NCBI RefSeq assembly: GCF_001983995.1
Contig: NZ_CP019450.1
Location: 248,001 to 312,000, forward strand
From: Halioglobus japonicus
GTDB taxonomy: Bacteria; Pseudomonadota; Gammaproteobacteria; Pseudomonadales; Halieaceae
Direction of reading: 5' to 3'
DNA length: 64,000 bases
Position numbers and translations under genes: made by a program. The first letter of the stretch is position 1. Each line of letters opens with the position of its first letter. This document shows positions 1 through 11,776 of this stretch, one piece after another. The notes below the pieces were generated by a model that was given only the letters and a program-made list of their open reading frames with translations, ran no database searches and was not told the DNA's origin.

Positions 1-267
1 GCGGGCATACCGATCAAGACGCATACAGTAATATCTAAAGAGCTGTGTTTTGCCGCTACTGAGTTCGCTATGCGAGGCTTCGATCTTGATGGCCTATGGA
101 ATGTCAGAGGCAAGTCTGTTGCAGAATCTGATTACATGGCAGCAGATATTGTAGCGCTTTTATCGGACCCCGAGGTTTATGAGCAGCGATTAGAGACTTC
201 GAGGAAGCTCAAGGTTCAAATTTCGAAGGAGTCTTACGAGTCAAAATGGTCAAACCTTATCCAATGA
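1..267 (+). CDS. Glycosyltransferase, C-terminal fragment (5' end outside window)
   Basis: An open frame runs from base 1 to the TGA at 265-267 with no start in the window, giving the last 88 residues of a protein. The fragment reads like the C-terminal tail of a GT1/GT4-type glycosyltransferase: a segment of the type 'GIPIKTHTVISKEL', then a helix with 'ADIVALLSDPEVYEQRLE', as in the closing helices that pack against the sugar-nucleotide domain. Only the tail is visible, so substrate and fold are inferred mainly from context: methyltransferase, sulfotransferases and a second glycosyltransferase follow. The next gene probably starts at 264 in an ATGA overlap with this stop, which suggests translational coupling in one operon. 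Confidence 0.5.
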   Translation, partial: AGIPIKTHTVISKELCFAATEFAMRGFDLDGLWNVRGKSVAESDYMAADIVALLSDPEVYEQRLETSRKLKVQISKESYESKWSNLIQ

Positions 268-1333
268 TTGCTAAACCTGAACAAGGCCTGCTAGTCGATA
301 TCGTAAAGCCAGCAGAGTTCCTGTCTTTGTTCGTAGACGAGCGAAACTACCTTGCGTCAGAAGCCGGAATAATTTCTATAAAAGGCTATGCCGTCTTTAG
401 AAAGGATATTATTCAGAGAATATCACTAGTCGATGCTGAAAAAGGCATTGTCTCGAGTGCGGAAATAAATTTAGAAACTGACTTTATGGCAACTCGATTC
501 CCTGATGAGCCCGGCGCTTCCAAGTCTGGCTTTCTTCTTACACTGCAAGTTGAGAAAATCGCGGAGGAAGGGCTCGGATTGGTCGCATGCGCTGGAGATA
601 GAGAGTTCAACATTGGAACGGTCCGGCCATTCAATGCAATTCCTGTAGGACGCACACCTTATTGCTCAGTAGTGAATTTCGAGGGTGATGGCTCAATTTT
701 TATGGTTTGCGATTCGGAAGACGCCATTCAGGGGGCTATCACGGATCAGGAAGGTTCTACGAAGAATCTCTGCTCAAATATACTCAAGATTTCGTCCCCA
801 AAGATACGCTTATACTCGATATTGGTGCAAACGTGGGCAACCACACAGTATTCTACGCAAAATATTATGGAGCGAAGGAGGTGATCCCATTCGAGCCAAA
901 CCCGGCTGCATACCAAACATTGATCGAGAATTGCAGACTCAACCGGCTGACGAATATTAACCTCGCGTACCTGGGACGGGTTGTCAGCCATCTCGATCTT
1001 GAGTATGAGATTTCACATAATCCAGAGGGCAATCTTGGAGGCGTCGCATACTCACCGCGAGAAGGGCAAGGATCTCCGAGCATAAGTATCGATAGAATTC
1101 CCATAAGAGATATTGTCGGTCTAATCAAAGTCGATGTTGAGGGAATGGAGTTAGATGTGCTTAAGAGCGCGAAGAAGTTGATTCAACGAGACAGCCCCGT
1201 CATCGTCGTGGAAGTGACCGATGCAACAGCAGCAAGTTGCAAAGAATACCTTTCAAGTCTTCATTACAGAATCGACCGCGAATACAAGATGTACATAGGT
1301 ATCTGGACACTTGTAGCCCTGAAGGATTGTTAG
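264..1333 (+). CDS. FkbM-family methyltransferase (frame broken by one base in a G run)
   Basis: SAM-dependent methyltransferase of the FkbM type, likely O-methylating a sugar of a surface glycan. The first part (about 157 residues from ATG 264, which overlaps the previous stop as ATGA) has no recognised domain. After the frame change the SAM-binding motif I appears as 'LILDIGANVGNHTVFYA', followed by 'PFEPNPAAYQTLIENC' and the FkbM-typical 'LIKVDVEGMELDVLKSA'. The two halves are in different frames (246-884 and 707-1333). Adding one G to the GGGGG run at 731-735 joins them as ...EDAIQGGYHGSGRFYEESLL..., giving about 356 residues. I read this as one gene with a homopolymer error. A true frameshift cannot be excluded from this sequence alone. 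Confidence 0.75.
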
Positions 1334-1335
1334 TA

Positions 1336-2103
1336 ATGTCGAACTTTGGGCGTTTCGTATTTATCGGCGGAATGCCACGGAGCTCTACAACATTTGCGGC
1401 GTCACTATTGAATCAGCACAGTGCAGTTCACATTACGGATGAGTGACATGCTTACCGTCATCCGTCGTTCTGGACATTCTGGCGCGACTATAACCAAGGA
1501 TTTGCTCACGAACGGGAGTCTTGGAGAGGTCTTAATGATCACATGTTGCTAGAAGGGCGACGTAGAATTCATTTAGCGCTGTGGGACTCAGGTAGTCGGA
1601 ATAAAGTCGAAGAGTGCCAAATCGTAGGTAACAAAACTCCAGGCATCGAACAATATCTGCCAGAACTCATTGACGACTTCGCAGGGTGTGAAATCAGTGT
1701 AGTACAATGTCTTAGGGACCCTCTTGAGGTGGCACAATCTATTTTGTCCATGCCTTGGTGCGGAGGGTTAGTGGGCGACAGCACAAAAGAAAAGGCAGAG
1801 AACTTTGCCAATTATATTTAACAAGAGTACGCAAAGAGCCAGGATGGCTTCGACGCCATAATAGAACGCGGCGCACCCGTAACCACTTTCTCAATTGCCA
1901 GGAAGCAATCAGCAGGTTATCTTGAAAATGTTTTCCAACAGGTCACCGGGATTCGCCCGACTGAGTCTTCTTTTGGGAGTATCCAGTTGGTTGACGACTG
2001 GCCCCCACACCTGCGTATTCAGCCGTCTGATGCACTTCGCGAAGCCGTAAATGAAGCTGTCATGTCGAAGCCGCTACTAGCGATTATTCGCGAAGCCTCG
2101 TAA
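1336..2103 (+). pseudogene. Sulfotransferase pseudogene with two in-frame stops
   Basis: One frame reads from ATG 1336 to TAA 2101-2103 (256 codons including the final stop) and is interrupted only by TGA at 1444-1446 and TAA at 1819-1821. The N-terminus 'FVFIGGMPRSSTTFAASLLN' is a PAPS-binding P-loop of the sulfotransferase family. A later 'VVQCLRDPLEVAQSIL' matches the 3'-phosphate-binding segment (R..P...QS). The rest stays in frame on both sides of each stop, so this looks like point-mutational decay of a once intact gene, unlike the homopolymer frameshifts elsewhere in the window. It lies two bases after the FkbM-type gene and probably belonged to the same operon. Confidence 0.75.
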
Positions 2104-2133
2104 GACTGTAAAATGTAACCTCGGATAGCATCC

Positions 2134-3510
2134 TCAGGTTGAAGCGGGAGCATCTCTATTAACCACACCTGAAATCGTCGAAACGAGATCGACACCTTCG
2201 AATTTTTTGATGTAAGCCTTGTAAAGGTCTCGGCTATCCCGGTGTGCCTCAACAAGCATCTCCGGGCACTCGGCAATTTTCTCGACAAGTGCAACCAATG
2301 CTTTACTGTCCTGAGACAAATGAAATATGGAAGTCGCATCCAGGCCTGCACTCGCAGCCCTGGTAGTCAGTAGGGGTTTGTCGTGCGCAAGTGCCTCCAC
2401 ATTCTTGACTTTAAGACCAGAGACCAAAGTATCCGGATTAATAACAATGTGACATTGTTCATACAGTTGATCAACATTGTCTACAAAACCAAGCAACGTT
2501 ACCTCCGGAGGCAAGCGATCACCGGCCAAATCACCGCAGACGCTACCAGCCACTATGAGCCTATAACTACAGCGCTTCCTAATCTGCGCGATGAAATTGC
2601 GTATTGCGTTGACGTTTGGTCTATGGGATGAGGCCAAATATCCGAGAATAAGGGGTGAGCCCGCTCTAGGTTTGAGCTCGTTTATGGAAATCGATTCTGC
2701 CGGGATATAGGGTAAGGTGATCGTATCAGTTATTCCCAATTCACTCCTAAAGAATGTTTCTTCTTCGTTGGTGATGGCAATAGTCAGATCAGCACGCTCC
2801 AAACCTTTCTTTTCTTGATTCCGATCGAGTGAATAGAAAAATGCGGTATTGTCACCAATACTGTCGAAAATGCGCTGGTTTCTGTCGGAAAAAACATCGT
2901 GACTGACCAATATCTTACTGGTTTCAGGTTTCAGATACTCGAAAACACGACTCAAATACACATAACTAACTATGCAATGCTCATATCGCTTTAAGTGCAC
3001 TAGGGAGGCTATAAACTGGATAAGGTCAAAACCGCATAGAGCATCTAAATTGTTAATATTCGTCGGCGTAAGCGACTCACTTAACTTGGTGACATCTACG
3101 CCGGATCGCAGATAATAGGCGTTGTCCCATAGCTTGGACCGAGGCTGCCAGCTATTGTGCCCATAGATTACCGTATCGATCTTGTAACCTTGGGCAACAA
3201 ACTGCCTACAAATACTGTCGACATAAATGCTCGACGCATCAGACCCATGGAACGGTAGAACCAGGAGAATCGCCCTTCGGTCAAGGTCAGAGGATGCTTC
3301 GATAGTGGGCACCAAACATTGACCGTGCGGCAGCTTTCCACGCGCGAACTCTGAAGACAGGGCCTTATCGATAAAGACTCTGCTGCGAGGATGCGAAATT
3401 ATCGAGCTGATTGCGCGCCAAAGCAACTGGCCAGGCTTGGTGTAGTAGATTCGCCGTAAAAACCGGCGATAAGCTGATTCATTTTCCCGTCTTGGGTCTT
3501 GCATTACCAC
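2134..3510 (-). CDS. Glycosyltransferase (GT4-like)
   Basis: A 458-residue protein with two-domain glycosyltransferase character. The C-terminal half holds 'LILGYLASSHRPNVNAIRNF', 'RLIVAGSVCGDLAGDRLP', 'VTLLGFVDNVDQLYEQCHIV' and 'SGLKVKNVEALAHDKPLLTT', the usual nucleotide-sugar domain order of GT4 enzymes (GxxG-like start, LxGxV, then the G.K..E.LA loop). The N-terminal half (about 65-210) would be the acceptor domain. It overlaps the sulfotransferase-like gene upstream (3504-4535) by 7 bp, so the two are probably co-translated. A role in sulfated or methylated surface glycan assembly is inferred from neighbours. Donor and acceptor are unknown. Confidence 0.75.
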   Translation of the reverse strand: MVMQDPRRENESAYRRFLRRIYYTKPGQLLWRAISSIISHPRSRVFIDKALSSEFARGKLPHGQCLVPTIEASSDLDRRAILLVLPFHGSDASSIYVDSICRQFVAQGYKIDTVIYGHNSWQPRSKLWDNAYYLRSGVDVTKLSESLTPTNINNLDALCGFDLIQFIASLVHLKRYEHCIVSYVYLSRVFEYLKPETSKILVSHDVFSDRNQRIFDSIGDNTAFFYSLDRNQEKKGLERADLTIAITNEEETFFRSELGITDTITLPYIPAESISINELKPRAGSPLILGYLASSHRPNVNAIRNFIAQIRKRCSYRLIVAGSVCGDLAGDRLPPEVTLLGFVDNVDQLYEQCHIVINPDTLVSGLKVKNVEALAHDKPLLTTRAASAGLDATSIFHLSQDSKALVALVEKIAECPEMLVEAHRDSRDLYKAYIKKFEGVDLVSTISGVVNRDAPAST

Positions 3511-4535
3511 AATGCTCTTTTAAGCTTCCGATAGCTTTTCACAGACAACAGTTTCAAAACCTGCCCGAGAAACGGAAAGAATCGCTGATCAAGAATGGCA
3601 TCGTTTCTGTTAACAAGCTCCTCGTGAACAATCAGATCGTTCATCGTAAATCGCGACTTGGCAGCTGGGAGCCCCTCCTCTCGACAGAAAGACTCATACC
3701 TTTCATTGATCTGATCTACCTTACGATGCAGCTTTTCCATATTCTCGCGACTCGTTAAGATCTGGCTGCATAAATAGGTTCGGCGAGTTTCTCTTGGCCA
3801 AACGAGTCTGATTTTGTTGAGCCGATTTATCTCTAGCGCTCTAAGATTGCCACTTACATTAACCCGGGAGGGTGATGAAGCATTGAGGTCCTGACACTCC
3901 ATCCCTAGAGCACACTTGAACATATTCAGATGTTCTTGCGGCTCATTTCGATACGGAAGGATAATGGCACTGTCGTACCCAAAACAATCACGCCAAAAAT
4001 CAGAAGTCTCTCGCGGAAGCATCAATTTATCATTGGTAATGAAAAAAAAATCCGTGAAACGTCGATTGGGACGCAAACTCTGACTTTTATTCGCCTGATT
4101 GTACCAAGAGCAAATAAAGTCATATGGCTCTCTGACGAACAAGATTGTCTTAACTGTCATTCCATGAAACAACGCTTGAAAGGATTCTTTTGCTCGTTCT
4201 TTCACAACGTGACTTCGGGTGCCGAGGAAGTAAAATTCTTCAGAGGACAATATGATGTTCGCAGCCGAACTGTTTTCTATCTCAGCTCTTACGCGTTGCA
4301 CAACAGATTCAAAGCGCTCGGAATCGACATACCATTCTGGAGTGTGCTCTCCAAGATCAGATAGAAAGCTGAGTGGGATTTTACCATGGTTAGGACTTTT
4401 CCGATTACTGGGTCGCCCCGAGAGTATGTAATCAAACCCGGCAGACAAAAGGGCGCCGCGATGCTCGAGACAATACTCTTGAATGGCAGAACTTCCAGTT
4501 TTGAAGTTGCCAATATGAATGAATACTGTTTTCAT
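3504..4535 (-). CDS. Sulfotransferase-like P-loop protein
   Basis: 343 residues. The N-terminus 'VFIHIGNFKTGSSAIQEYC' is the PAPS-binding loop of bacterial sulfotransferases, and 'TVKTILFVREPYDFICSWYN' (about residues 127-146) carries the R..(D/P)...S 3'-phosphate-binding signature. This supports sulfate transfer from PAPS to a carbohydrate or other acceptor. It sits between another sulfotransferase-like gene and a glycosyltransferase on the same strand and overlaps the latter by 7 bp. The acceptor cannot be read from the sequence. It is distant from the TPR-sulfotransferase at 40.4-42.0 kb. Confidence 0.75.
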   Translation of the reverse strand: MKTVFIHIGNFKTGSSAIQEYCLEHRGALLSAGFDYILSGRPSNRKSPNHGKIPLSFLSDLGEHTPEWYVDSERFESVVQRVRAEIENSSAANIILSSEEFYFLGTRSHVVKERAKESFQALFHGMTVKTILFVREPYDFICSWYNQANKSQSLRPNRRFTDFFFITNDKLMLPRETSDFWRDCFGYDSAIILPYRNEPQEHLNMFKCALGMECQDLNASSPSRVNVSGNLRALEINRLNKIRLVWPRETRRTYLCSQILTSRENMEKLHRKVDQINERYESFCREEGLPAAKSRFTMNDLIVHEELVNRNDAILDQRFFPFLGQVLKLLSVKSYRKLKRALW

Positions 4536-4653
4536 TATTGCACTATCTCAAAACGCACTTTCTCAGCTTTAACCGGATACTGGACCATAATAAGACTTTG
4601 ACCTCGAAAGGCGAGTCAGCAGTGCCGCTAAAGTAGACTAAAGCCTGTCAATT

Positions 4654-5832
4654 TTATCGCCCCCATGGAAAAAGAGGACGCTTGCGCAAGAAAGACCTAA
4701 CTCTAGAGCGAAAACCGGCTTCAATTTTAAGGTCTGGTCGGATCCCGCCCAAGGAATTAGCAACGTTTATCAGATCGTAACTCAAGCTCGGATCTAACGG
4801 TTGAATCGCATTTGCAGCACGTCGAATCACCTCAATATCCGGGCTTGAAACCGGGTTTGCGGACAGAAAACCCTTGATTAACGCTTCAAGAGCCGCATTC
4901 GCGCTATCTTCATCCCAACAATCCATATCCGATTCCGGATACTTACTGAAGTCTTCGGTGAAGAGCGTTGTATCCTTAGAAATCTTGAATTTCTCGTTCA
5001 GCAAAAGATTTCCCTCTCTGAAGTGCTCGTAAAACTCTCGGGCACTTTTGCGCGAAGGAAGCATGGGTTGCGAGTCCGGAATATGCTGCATCAGGTCTTT
5101 CCAGCTAGTATAGTCAAGCCTACCTTGGCTAAGCAGCCTGGCTGTTTTGGTAAATACAAGTCCACGCGACTCGTTCTTCCTCTCGGACTTCCCATTCCAA
5201 GGCAGCCCGGTCAGTTCGAAAAAGTCGGCTACAGCGTCGGCACCGACTAGTTTTCTCGGATCGAAAACTCTGATACTAACATTAGATTGTCCGAAAGCGT
5301 CCGCCCAGTAGCCCAAGCGACAGCTATAATTCAGGTAATGCTGCAGGTGCTCGCCATACTCAGGTAAAGCCCTGTTTCCGGTGCCAAAATACCTGGAGGC
5401 AATGAATCCGCTGTGTTTGGCCGCTTGTTGGTAGTGGGACACCGCTTGCTCATCCTGCCTCCGAACGTAACTCACAAGCCGGACACTATCAAAATGTTGA
5501 TATAAGTTTTCTGCCAGTTGATGAATTTCCTTCGGGTCGAAAATCCAAGAGAGAGTCTCTGCAGATGCAATCACATTACCCTCGCTTGCAGCCAATGCCT
5601 CTGCAAAACCGGGCCTAACGAGGCCGTGAACCCGCCTGTGCGGACAAAACCTAAAACGCACCCAGGTCAACGCATCGCCTGAGACTCGTTCAGTGCCATC
5701 AGGATTTTTGCAAAACAACGTAAAGCCCTGATCGCTCAAGAGAGCTCGCGACTTATACAACGCACCCTGAATAGCCGAGGTGCCAGTTTTGTGGCAGCCG
5801 AGGTGCAGTATGAGTTTTCGCTGATTTGACAT
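4654..5832 (-). CDS. Sulfotransferase-like P-loop protein
   Basis: 392 residues. It opens with 'KLILHLGCHKTGTSAIQGAL', a textbook HxGxxKTGT(S/T) PAPS-binding loop. 'VRLVSYVRRQDEQAVSHYQQ' (around 128-147) fits the second phosphate-binding region. It is the first gene of a three-gene minus-strand set (this gene, the sulfotransferase-like gene, the GT4-like gene). A 790-bp gap lies upstream of its ATG at 5832, so the set's promoter should be there, but I see no consensus promoter. A likely role is sulfation of the exported polysaccharide. The acceptor is unknown. Confidence 0.75.
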   Translation of the reverse strand: MSNQRKLILHLGCHKTGTSAIQGALYKSRALLSDQGFTLFCKNPDGTERVSGDALTWVRFRFCPHRRVHGLVRPGFAEALAASEGNVIASAETLSWIFDPKEIHQLAENLYQHFDSVRLVSYVRRQDEQAVSHYQQAAKHSGFIASRYFGTGNRALPEYGEHLQHYLNYSCRLGYWADAFGQSNVSIRVFDPRKLVGADAVADFFELTGLPWNGKSERKNESRGLVFTKTARLLSQGRLDYTSWKDLMQHIPDSQPMLPSRKSAREFYEHFREGNLLLNEKFKISKDTTLFTEDFSKYPESDMDCWDEDSANAALEALIKGFLSANPVSSPDIEVIRRAANAIQPLDPSLSYDLINVANSLGGIRPDLKIEAGFRSRVRSFLRKRPLFPWGR

Positions 5833-6622
5833 CGCCTAAAGAATTAACGTGACCCTGAACATTTGACGCTGCTTAACTTGTGCTACTCAGAGGTTGTACC
5901 CTATCACCAACAGCGACTTTTATATATTGAAGCCCAGATGCTACCACCCGTAACGGTTTAACTACAGGCTGGCGACTTGAACGGCACCACCTACTTCCGA
6001 TAAGCCACAACGTATATAAAACTGCGGCCCCAGCGATCAATGATGACGCCCGTATAAAATAATAGAAAATACGGAGATAACAGTGCCCTGCAGATAATCA
6101 CTTGCCGCTGTTTGAATTGATGACTGTCCGCAAGCGGCCTAACTATTCGGGTGTTGACATTGAACCGAATTAGTAACAAGAAAGACATAAACCCGATCAC
6201 CGCGGTGCTAGAAGGAACAACCAACGCTCTACTCTAATAGTGGCTTCTTATAATGATACCGTGGTGATACTGAGCCAACTCGGGATTGACGACCAGCTCC
6301 GCTCGCTATATCAAGCTCGAAGGTAGCTTGGTGAGCTAAATAAACCGCCAGGAACCCTTTGCAGGGATACGGGCAGAATTCCTATCGAATAGCAATCGGA
6401 TCCCATAAAGCCTCTTCGGTGGAATTGTCCACTTACACACGGGTTGCGCCTTTCAACTGATTCTCTAGTGATCGAAGCTATCTCAACGAGGAGCTGTAAG
6501 CATTGTTCAATGATTCACAATTCAATGTTACCTTCGCAATGCAATTTTCAATTATATTGCCACTGAATACGCCTCACAGTAACCTAGGCAACACTTGACG
6601 ACAATACAGGCTAATCCTGCAT
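5833..6622. other. Intergenic region, no supported gene
   Basis: This 790-bp stretch lies between divergently transcribed genes. The only ORF of note is a 77-codon minus-strand frame at 5991-6224 with some hydrophobic stretches, but it has no recognisable family or clear ribosome binding site and I do not call it. The stretch is A/T-richer than the housekeeping block. Promoters for both flanking transcription units must lie here, but I find no convincing -35/-10 pair at a sensible distance. Confidence 0.5.
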
Positions 6623-9184
<2,562 letters not shown>

Positions 9185-9185
9185 C

Positions 9186-10166
9186 GTGTCTCATCCTGTA
9201 AATCTCGTTGCTGTCATCGTCACATTCAATCGCCTCGAAAAGCTGAAAGAGACGATAGCCCGCACCCTGGATAATGCCTTTTACAAGATCGTCGTAGTCA
9301 ACAACGCCTCTACCGACAACAGCCGAGACTGGTTAGACTCCCTCTCAGACACAAGGCTGAAAATCATTCACAGCCCAACCAATCTCGGAGGCGCCGGTGG
9401 ATTCAACCAAGGTTTCGCCTACGTCGTCGAGAAGTTACCGAAAGCCGATTGGCTGGTCTGCTTTGATGACGACGCCTATCCGGAAGAGGGTGTAGTTGAT
9501 ATTTTCAACGCACTATCGATTCCCTCAGATGTGGGCAGTATGGCCGGAGCCGTTTACCTGCCGGATGGCAAACGAATCAGTGAAATGAACAGACCCAGCA
9601 ACAACCCGTTCTGGCATTTTGGTCAATTTATAGGAACCGCGCGCAAAGGCCGGATGGGCTTTCACGTCAGCGATGAATCCTACGACAGCGAAATACCTCT
9701 GGATGTTGATACCTCTTCGTTCGTGGGTTGCTTCATCCGCGTCGCGAACATTCGTGATGGAAAAATTGGGCTACCTCGCAGCGAGCTGTTTATATATGCA
9801 GACGATATCATCTACTTGCTGGATTCACGCAAGGCAGGATTACGCCACTGGTTTGTGCCGACTATGAAATTTCGCCACGACTGCGAGACTTTGGTCAACC
9901 AACAGGACGTTTACCGCCCACTGTGGAAGGTCTATTACACCTACCGAAACCGGCTAGAACTATTCCGCATTGCTTCCGGAATATGGTATCCACTGGTATT
10001 ACTAGTGAAGATACCAAGCTTTTTCATGACCTTCAGGTTCTATGAAAAATTCGAGTACAAAAAGTTCCTGTCGATCACAGCCAGCGCGGTGTGGGACGGG
10101 CTAAGGCGAGACTACAGCAAAAGCCACGAGGAAGTAGTCAAGAATTGCAGCGTTGACATTGAATAG
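9186..10166 (+). CDS. Glycosyltransferase family 2, probable galactofuranosyltransferase
   Basis: 326 residues with a GTG start one base after the glf stop. The GT-A fold is evident from 'VAVIVTFNRLEKLKETI', 'IVVVNNASTDNSRDWL', 'NLGGAGGFNQGF' and the metal-binding DDD at residues 94-96 in 'WLVCFDDDAYPEEG'. A C-terminal hydrophobic segment (about 276-290) could lie at the membrane. Tight linkage to glf and resemblance to GlfT1-type enzymes suggest Galf transfer, but this is inference from context. The family also includes rhamnosyltransferases. Confidence 0.85.
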   Translation: MSHPVNLVAVIVTFNRLEKLKETIARTLDNAFYKIVVVNNASTDNSRDWLDSLSDTRLKIIHSPTNLGGAGGFNQGFAYVVEKLPKADWLVCFDDDAYPEEGVVDIFNALSIPSDVGSMAGAVYLPDGKRISEMNRPSNNPFWHFGQFIGTARKGRMGFHVSDESYDSEIPLDVDTSSFVGCFIRVANIRDGKIGLPRSELFIYADDIIYLLDSRKAGLRHWFVPTMKFRHDCETLVNQQDVYRPLWKVYYTYRNRLELFRIASGIWYPLVLLVKIPSFFMTFRFYEKFEYKKFLSITASAVWDGLRRDYSKSHEEVVKNCSVDIE

Positions 10167-10171
10167 AGAAA

Positions 10172-10882
10172 TTACTTCTTGAGCGACGCTCGATATTTAG
10201 CGATAACTACTTTCGGCTCACCCTCACCGCATATCTTCCCTTCATCGATCCAGATCACCCGATCACAAAGCGCCTTTACCTGAGCATCCGAGTGGGACAC
10301 AAATACAACCGTCTGCTCGCCACTGATTCGCTCTTTCATCGCCTGTTCTGCCTTCTGGCGAAACGCAGCATCACCGACACTCAGCACTTCATCTACCAAA
10401 AGGATATCAACACGAGTAAGCAGTGCGGTGGTAAAACCCAACCTGGATTTCATGCCCGCAGAATAGGTCTTCACGGGTTCCTCGAAGGAGTCACCCAGCT
10501 CGGAAAACTCCTTGATCTGCTCCAGAAAGCCGAGCGCCTCGTCTCGCGTTGCGCCCTGTAGCATGGCAGACAACATAGCGTTGTCTCGACCACTCAAATC
10601 CACCTTATGGCCAAGCCCGATGGTTAGTAGCGAAGCCGTCTTGCCCGGTCGTGTGTCAACCTCACCCGCTGTCGGCGCCAGAATTCCCGCCATAATCCGC
10701 AACATCGTGGTTTTACCCACCCCATTGCGCCCAATAATGCCGAGCGTCTCGTTCTCGTAGAGCTTGAATGACACCTGGTCGAGCACGTGATGTACGCCGT
10801 GATCGAAGGTGCCTCGACTGGTGCGGAAATTCAGGGACACGTCCTTGAGTTCCAGCATGACCTTGCGGTTGTCGTCACTCAT
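10172..10882 (-). CDS. Polysaccharide-export ABC transporter ATPase (Wzt/KpsT-like)
   Basis: ATP-binding subunit of a polysaccharide exporter. Walker A is 'GRNGVGKTT' (51-59), the ABC signature 'YSAGMKSRLGF' starts at residue 140, Walker B is 'VDILLVDEVLSVGD' (158-171), and the switch His is in 'VVFVSHSDAQ'. At 236 residues it lacks the C-terminal carbohydrate-binding domain of Wzt proteins that read a chain terminator, so it resembles KpsT or short Wzt types. It overlaps the permease gene by one base. It is convergent with the GT2 gene, 5 bp between stops, so the transporter is a separate transcript from the glf operon. Confidence 0.9.
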   Translation of the reverse strand: MSDDNRKVMLELKDVSLNFRTSRGTFDHGVHHVLDQVSFKLYENETLGIIGRNGVGKTTMLRIMAGILAPTAGEVDTRPGKTASLLTIGLGHKVDLSGRDNAMLSAMLQGATRDEALGFLEQIKEFSELGDSFEEPVKTYSAGMKSRLGFTTALLTRVDILLVDEVLSVGDAAFRQKAEQAMKERISGEQTVVFVSHSDAQVKALCDRVIWIDEGKICGEGEPKVVIAKYRASLKK

Positions 10883-11661
10883 CAGGTCAACACCTTCAGC
10901 GCCAGGTACTTGCTGTAGCGACGCATATACAACACCGTCAGGCCAATCAGAGCACAGCAGATCGCCGCCAGCGATAGCAGATGCGCCATATCCGGTGTCT
11001 CGTTATAGAGCAGCACCTGACGATGACAGTGCAGCAGGAAGGCCAGCGGATTGACCGTCAGCAACATCTCGGCCTTATCCTGGTTGGGTATGTCACGGAC
11101 ATCCCAGAAAATACCGGAGGTAAACAGCAGGAAGGTCATACCCAGGGGGATGAACTTCTGGAAATCACGGGCAATACAGACAAGGCACGCGCCGATTAAT
11201 CCGCAGGTTACGATTAACAGATACATCACCGCCGCAATCGGCAGCAGCAGCAACCAGCCCGCATTGGGCGATACGCCGCCTATTAACAGGATTACCAGTA
11301 GCAGCAGATACACAGACGACTGCCGATACAAACTCTCCTGAATCCCCGACATGGGCCACAGTGACTTGGGCATGTTCACCTTGCCGATCAGGCCCTGGCT
11401 GGCCACGATGCTGCCCGAGGCCTGGATAACCGTCTTGGAAAACCAGATAAAGGCGAATTTGCCGCAGGCAAGAAAGAAAATAAAATCACCGGATTTACGC
11501 CCGGTATCCAGAATCAGACTGAACACGATGTAGAACACGCCCACCCACATCAGAGGCTCAAGAAACCACCACATGAAACCGAGCTTGAACTTGGAGGCAT
11601 CAGCCTTGAGCAGCATACGTGCCTGCACATTGATAAGACTGAAATACTGGTAAAGCGTCAT
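10882..11661 (-). CDS. Polysaccharide-export ABC transporter permease (Wzm/KpsM-like)
   Basis: ABC-2 type membrane subunit that moves lipid-linked or finished polysaccharide across the inner membrane with the ATPase encoded immediately downstream. I prefer the ATG at 11661 (MTLYQYFSLINVQARMLL), giving 259 residues; the frame stays open to 11691. 'KFKLGFMWWFLEPLMWVGVF' is the typical amphipathic lead into TM1. Further hydrophobic segments lie around residues 95-120, 130-170 and 225-245. 'NMPKSLWPMS' corresponds to the conserved cytoplasmic loop after TM2. It is divergent from rsmA with about 115 bp between starts. Confidence 0.85.
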   Translation of the reverse strand: MTLYQYFSLINVQARMLLKADASKFKLGFMWWFLEPLMWVGVFYIVFSLILDTGRKSGDFIFFLACGKFAFIWFSKTVIQASGSIVASQGLIGKVNMPKSLWPMSGIQESLYRQSSVYLLLLVILLIGGVSPNAGWLLLLPIAAVMYLLIVTCGLIGACLVCIARDFQKFIPLGMTFLLFTSGIFWDVRDIPNQDKAEMLLTVNPLAFLLHCHRQVLLYNETPDMAHLLSLAAICCALIGLTVLYMRRYSKYLALKVLT

Positions 11662-11776
11662 GGTGTGAATTCGAGTGCCCGATCGGTCCAACTAATGGTG
11701 CCGGAGTGTAACAGAATTCGTCACCACAATGCCGCGGGTCGGTAGTATTTAACCAATCGACGGGTACAATGCGCCT

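Noticed and set aside
731..735. Programmed ribosomal frameshifting or phase variation in the FkbM-type gene and other split genes
   Set aside because: Each break is a one-base loss in a short G/C run. It also affects tsaD and cca, where switching would be harmful, and no slippery heptamer with a downstream structure was seen. A sequence error explains all cases at once.
1444..1446. TGA read as selenocysteine in the sulfotransferase frame
   Set aside because: A second stop (TAA at 1819) follows in the same frame, the position is not one where the family has a catalytic Cys, and no SECIS-like hairpin was apparent.
5991..6224. 77-codon minus-strand ORF with hydrophobic stretches
   Set aside because: No RBS, no family resemblance, and composition like the surrounding intergenic DNA.
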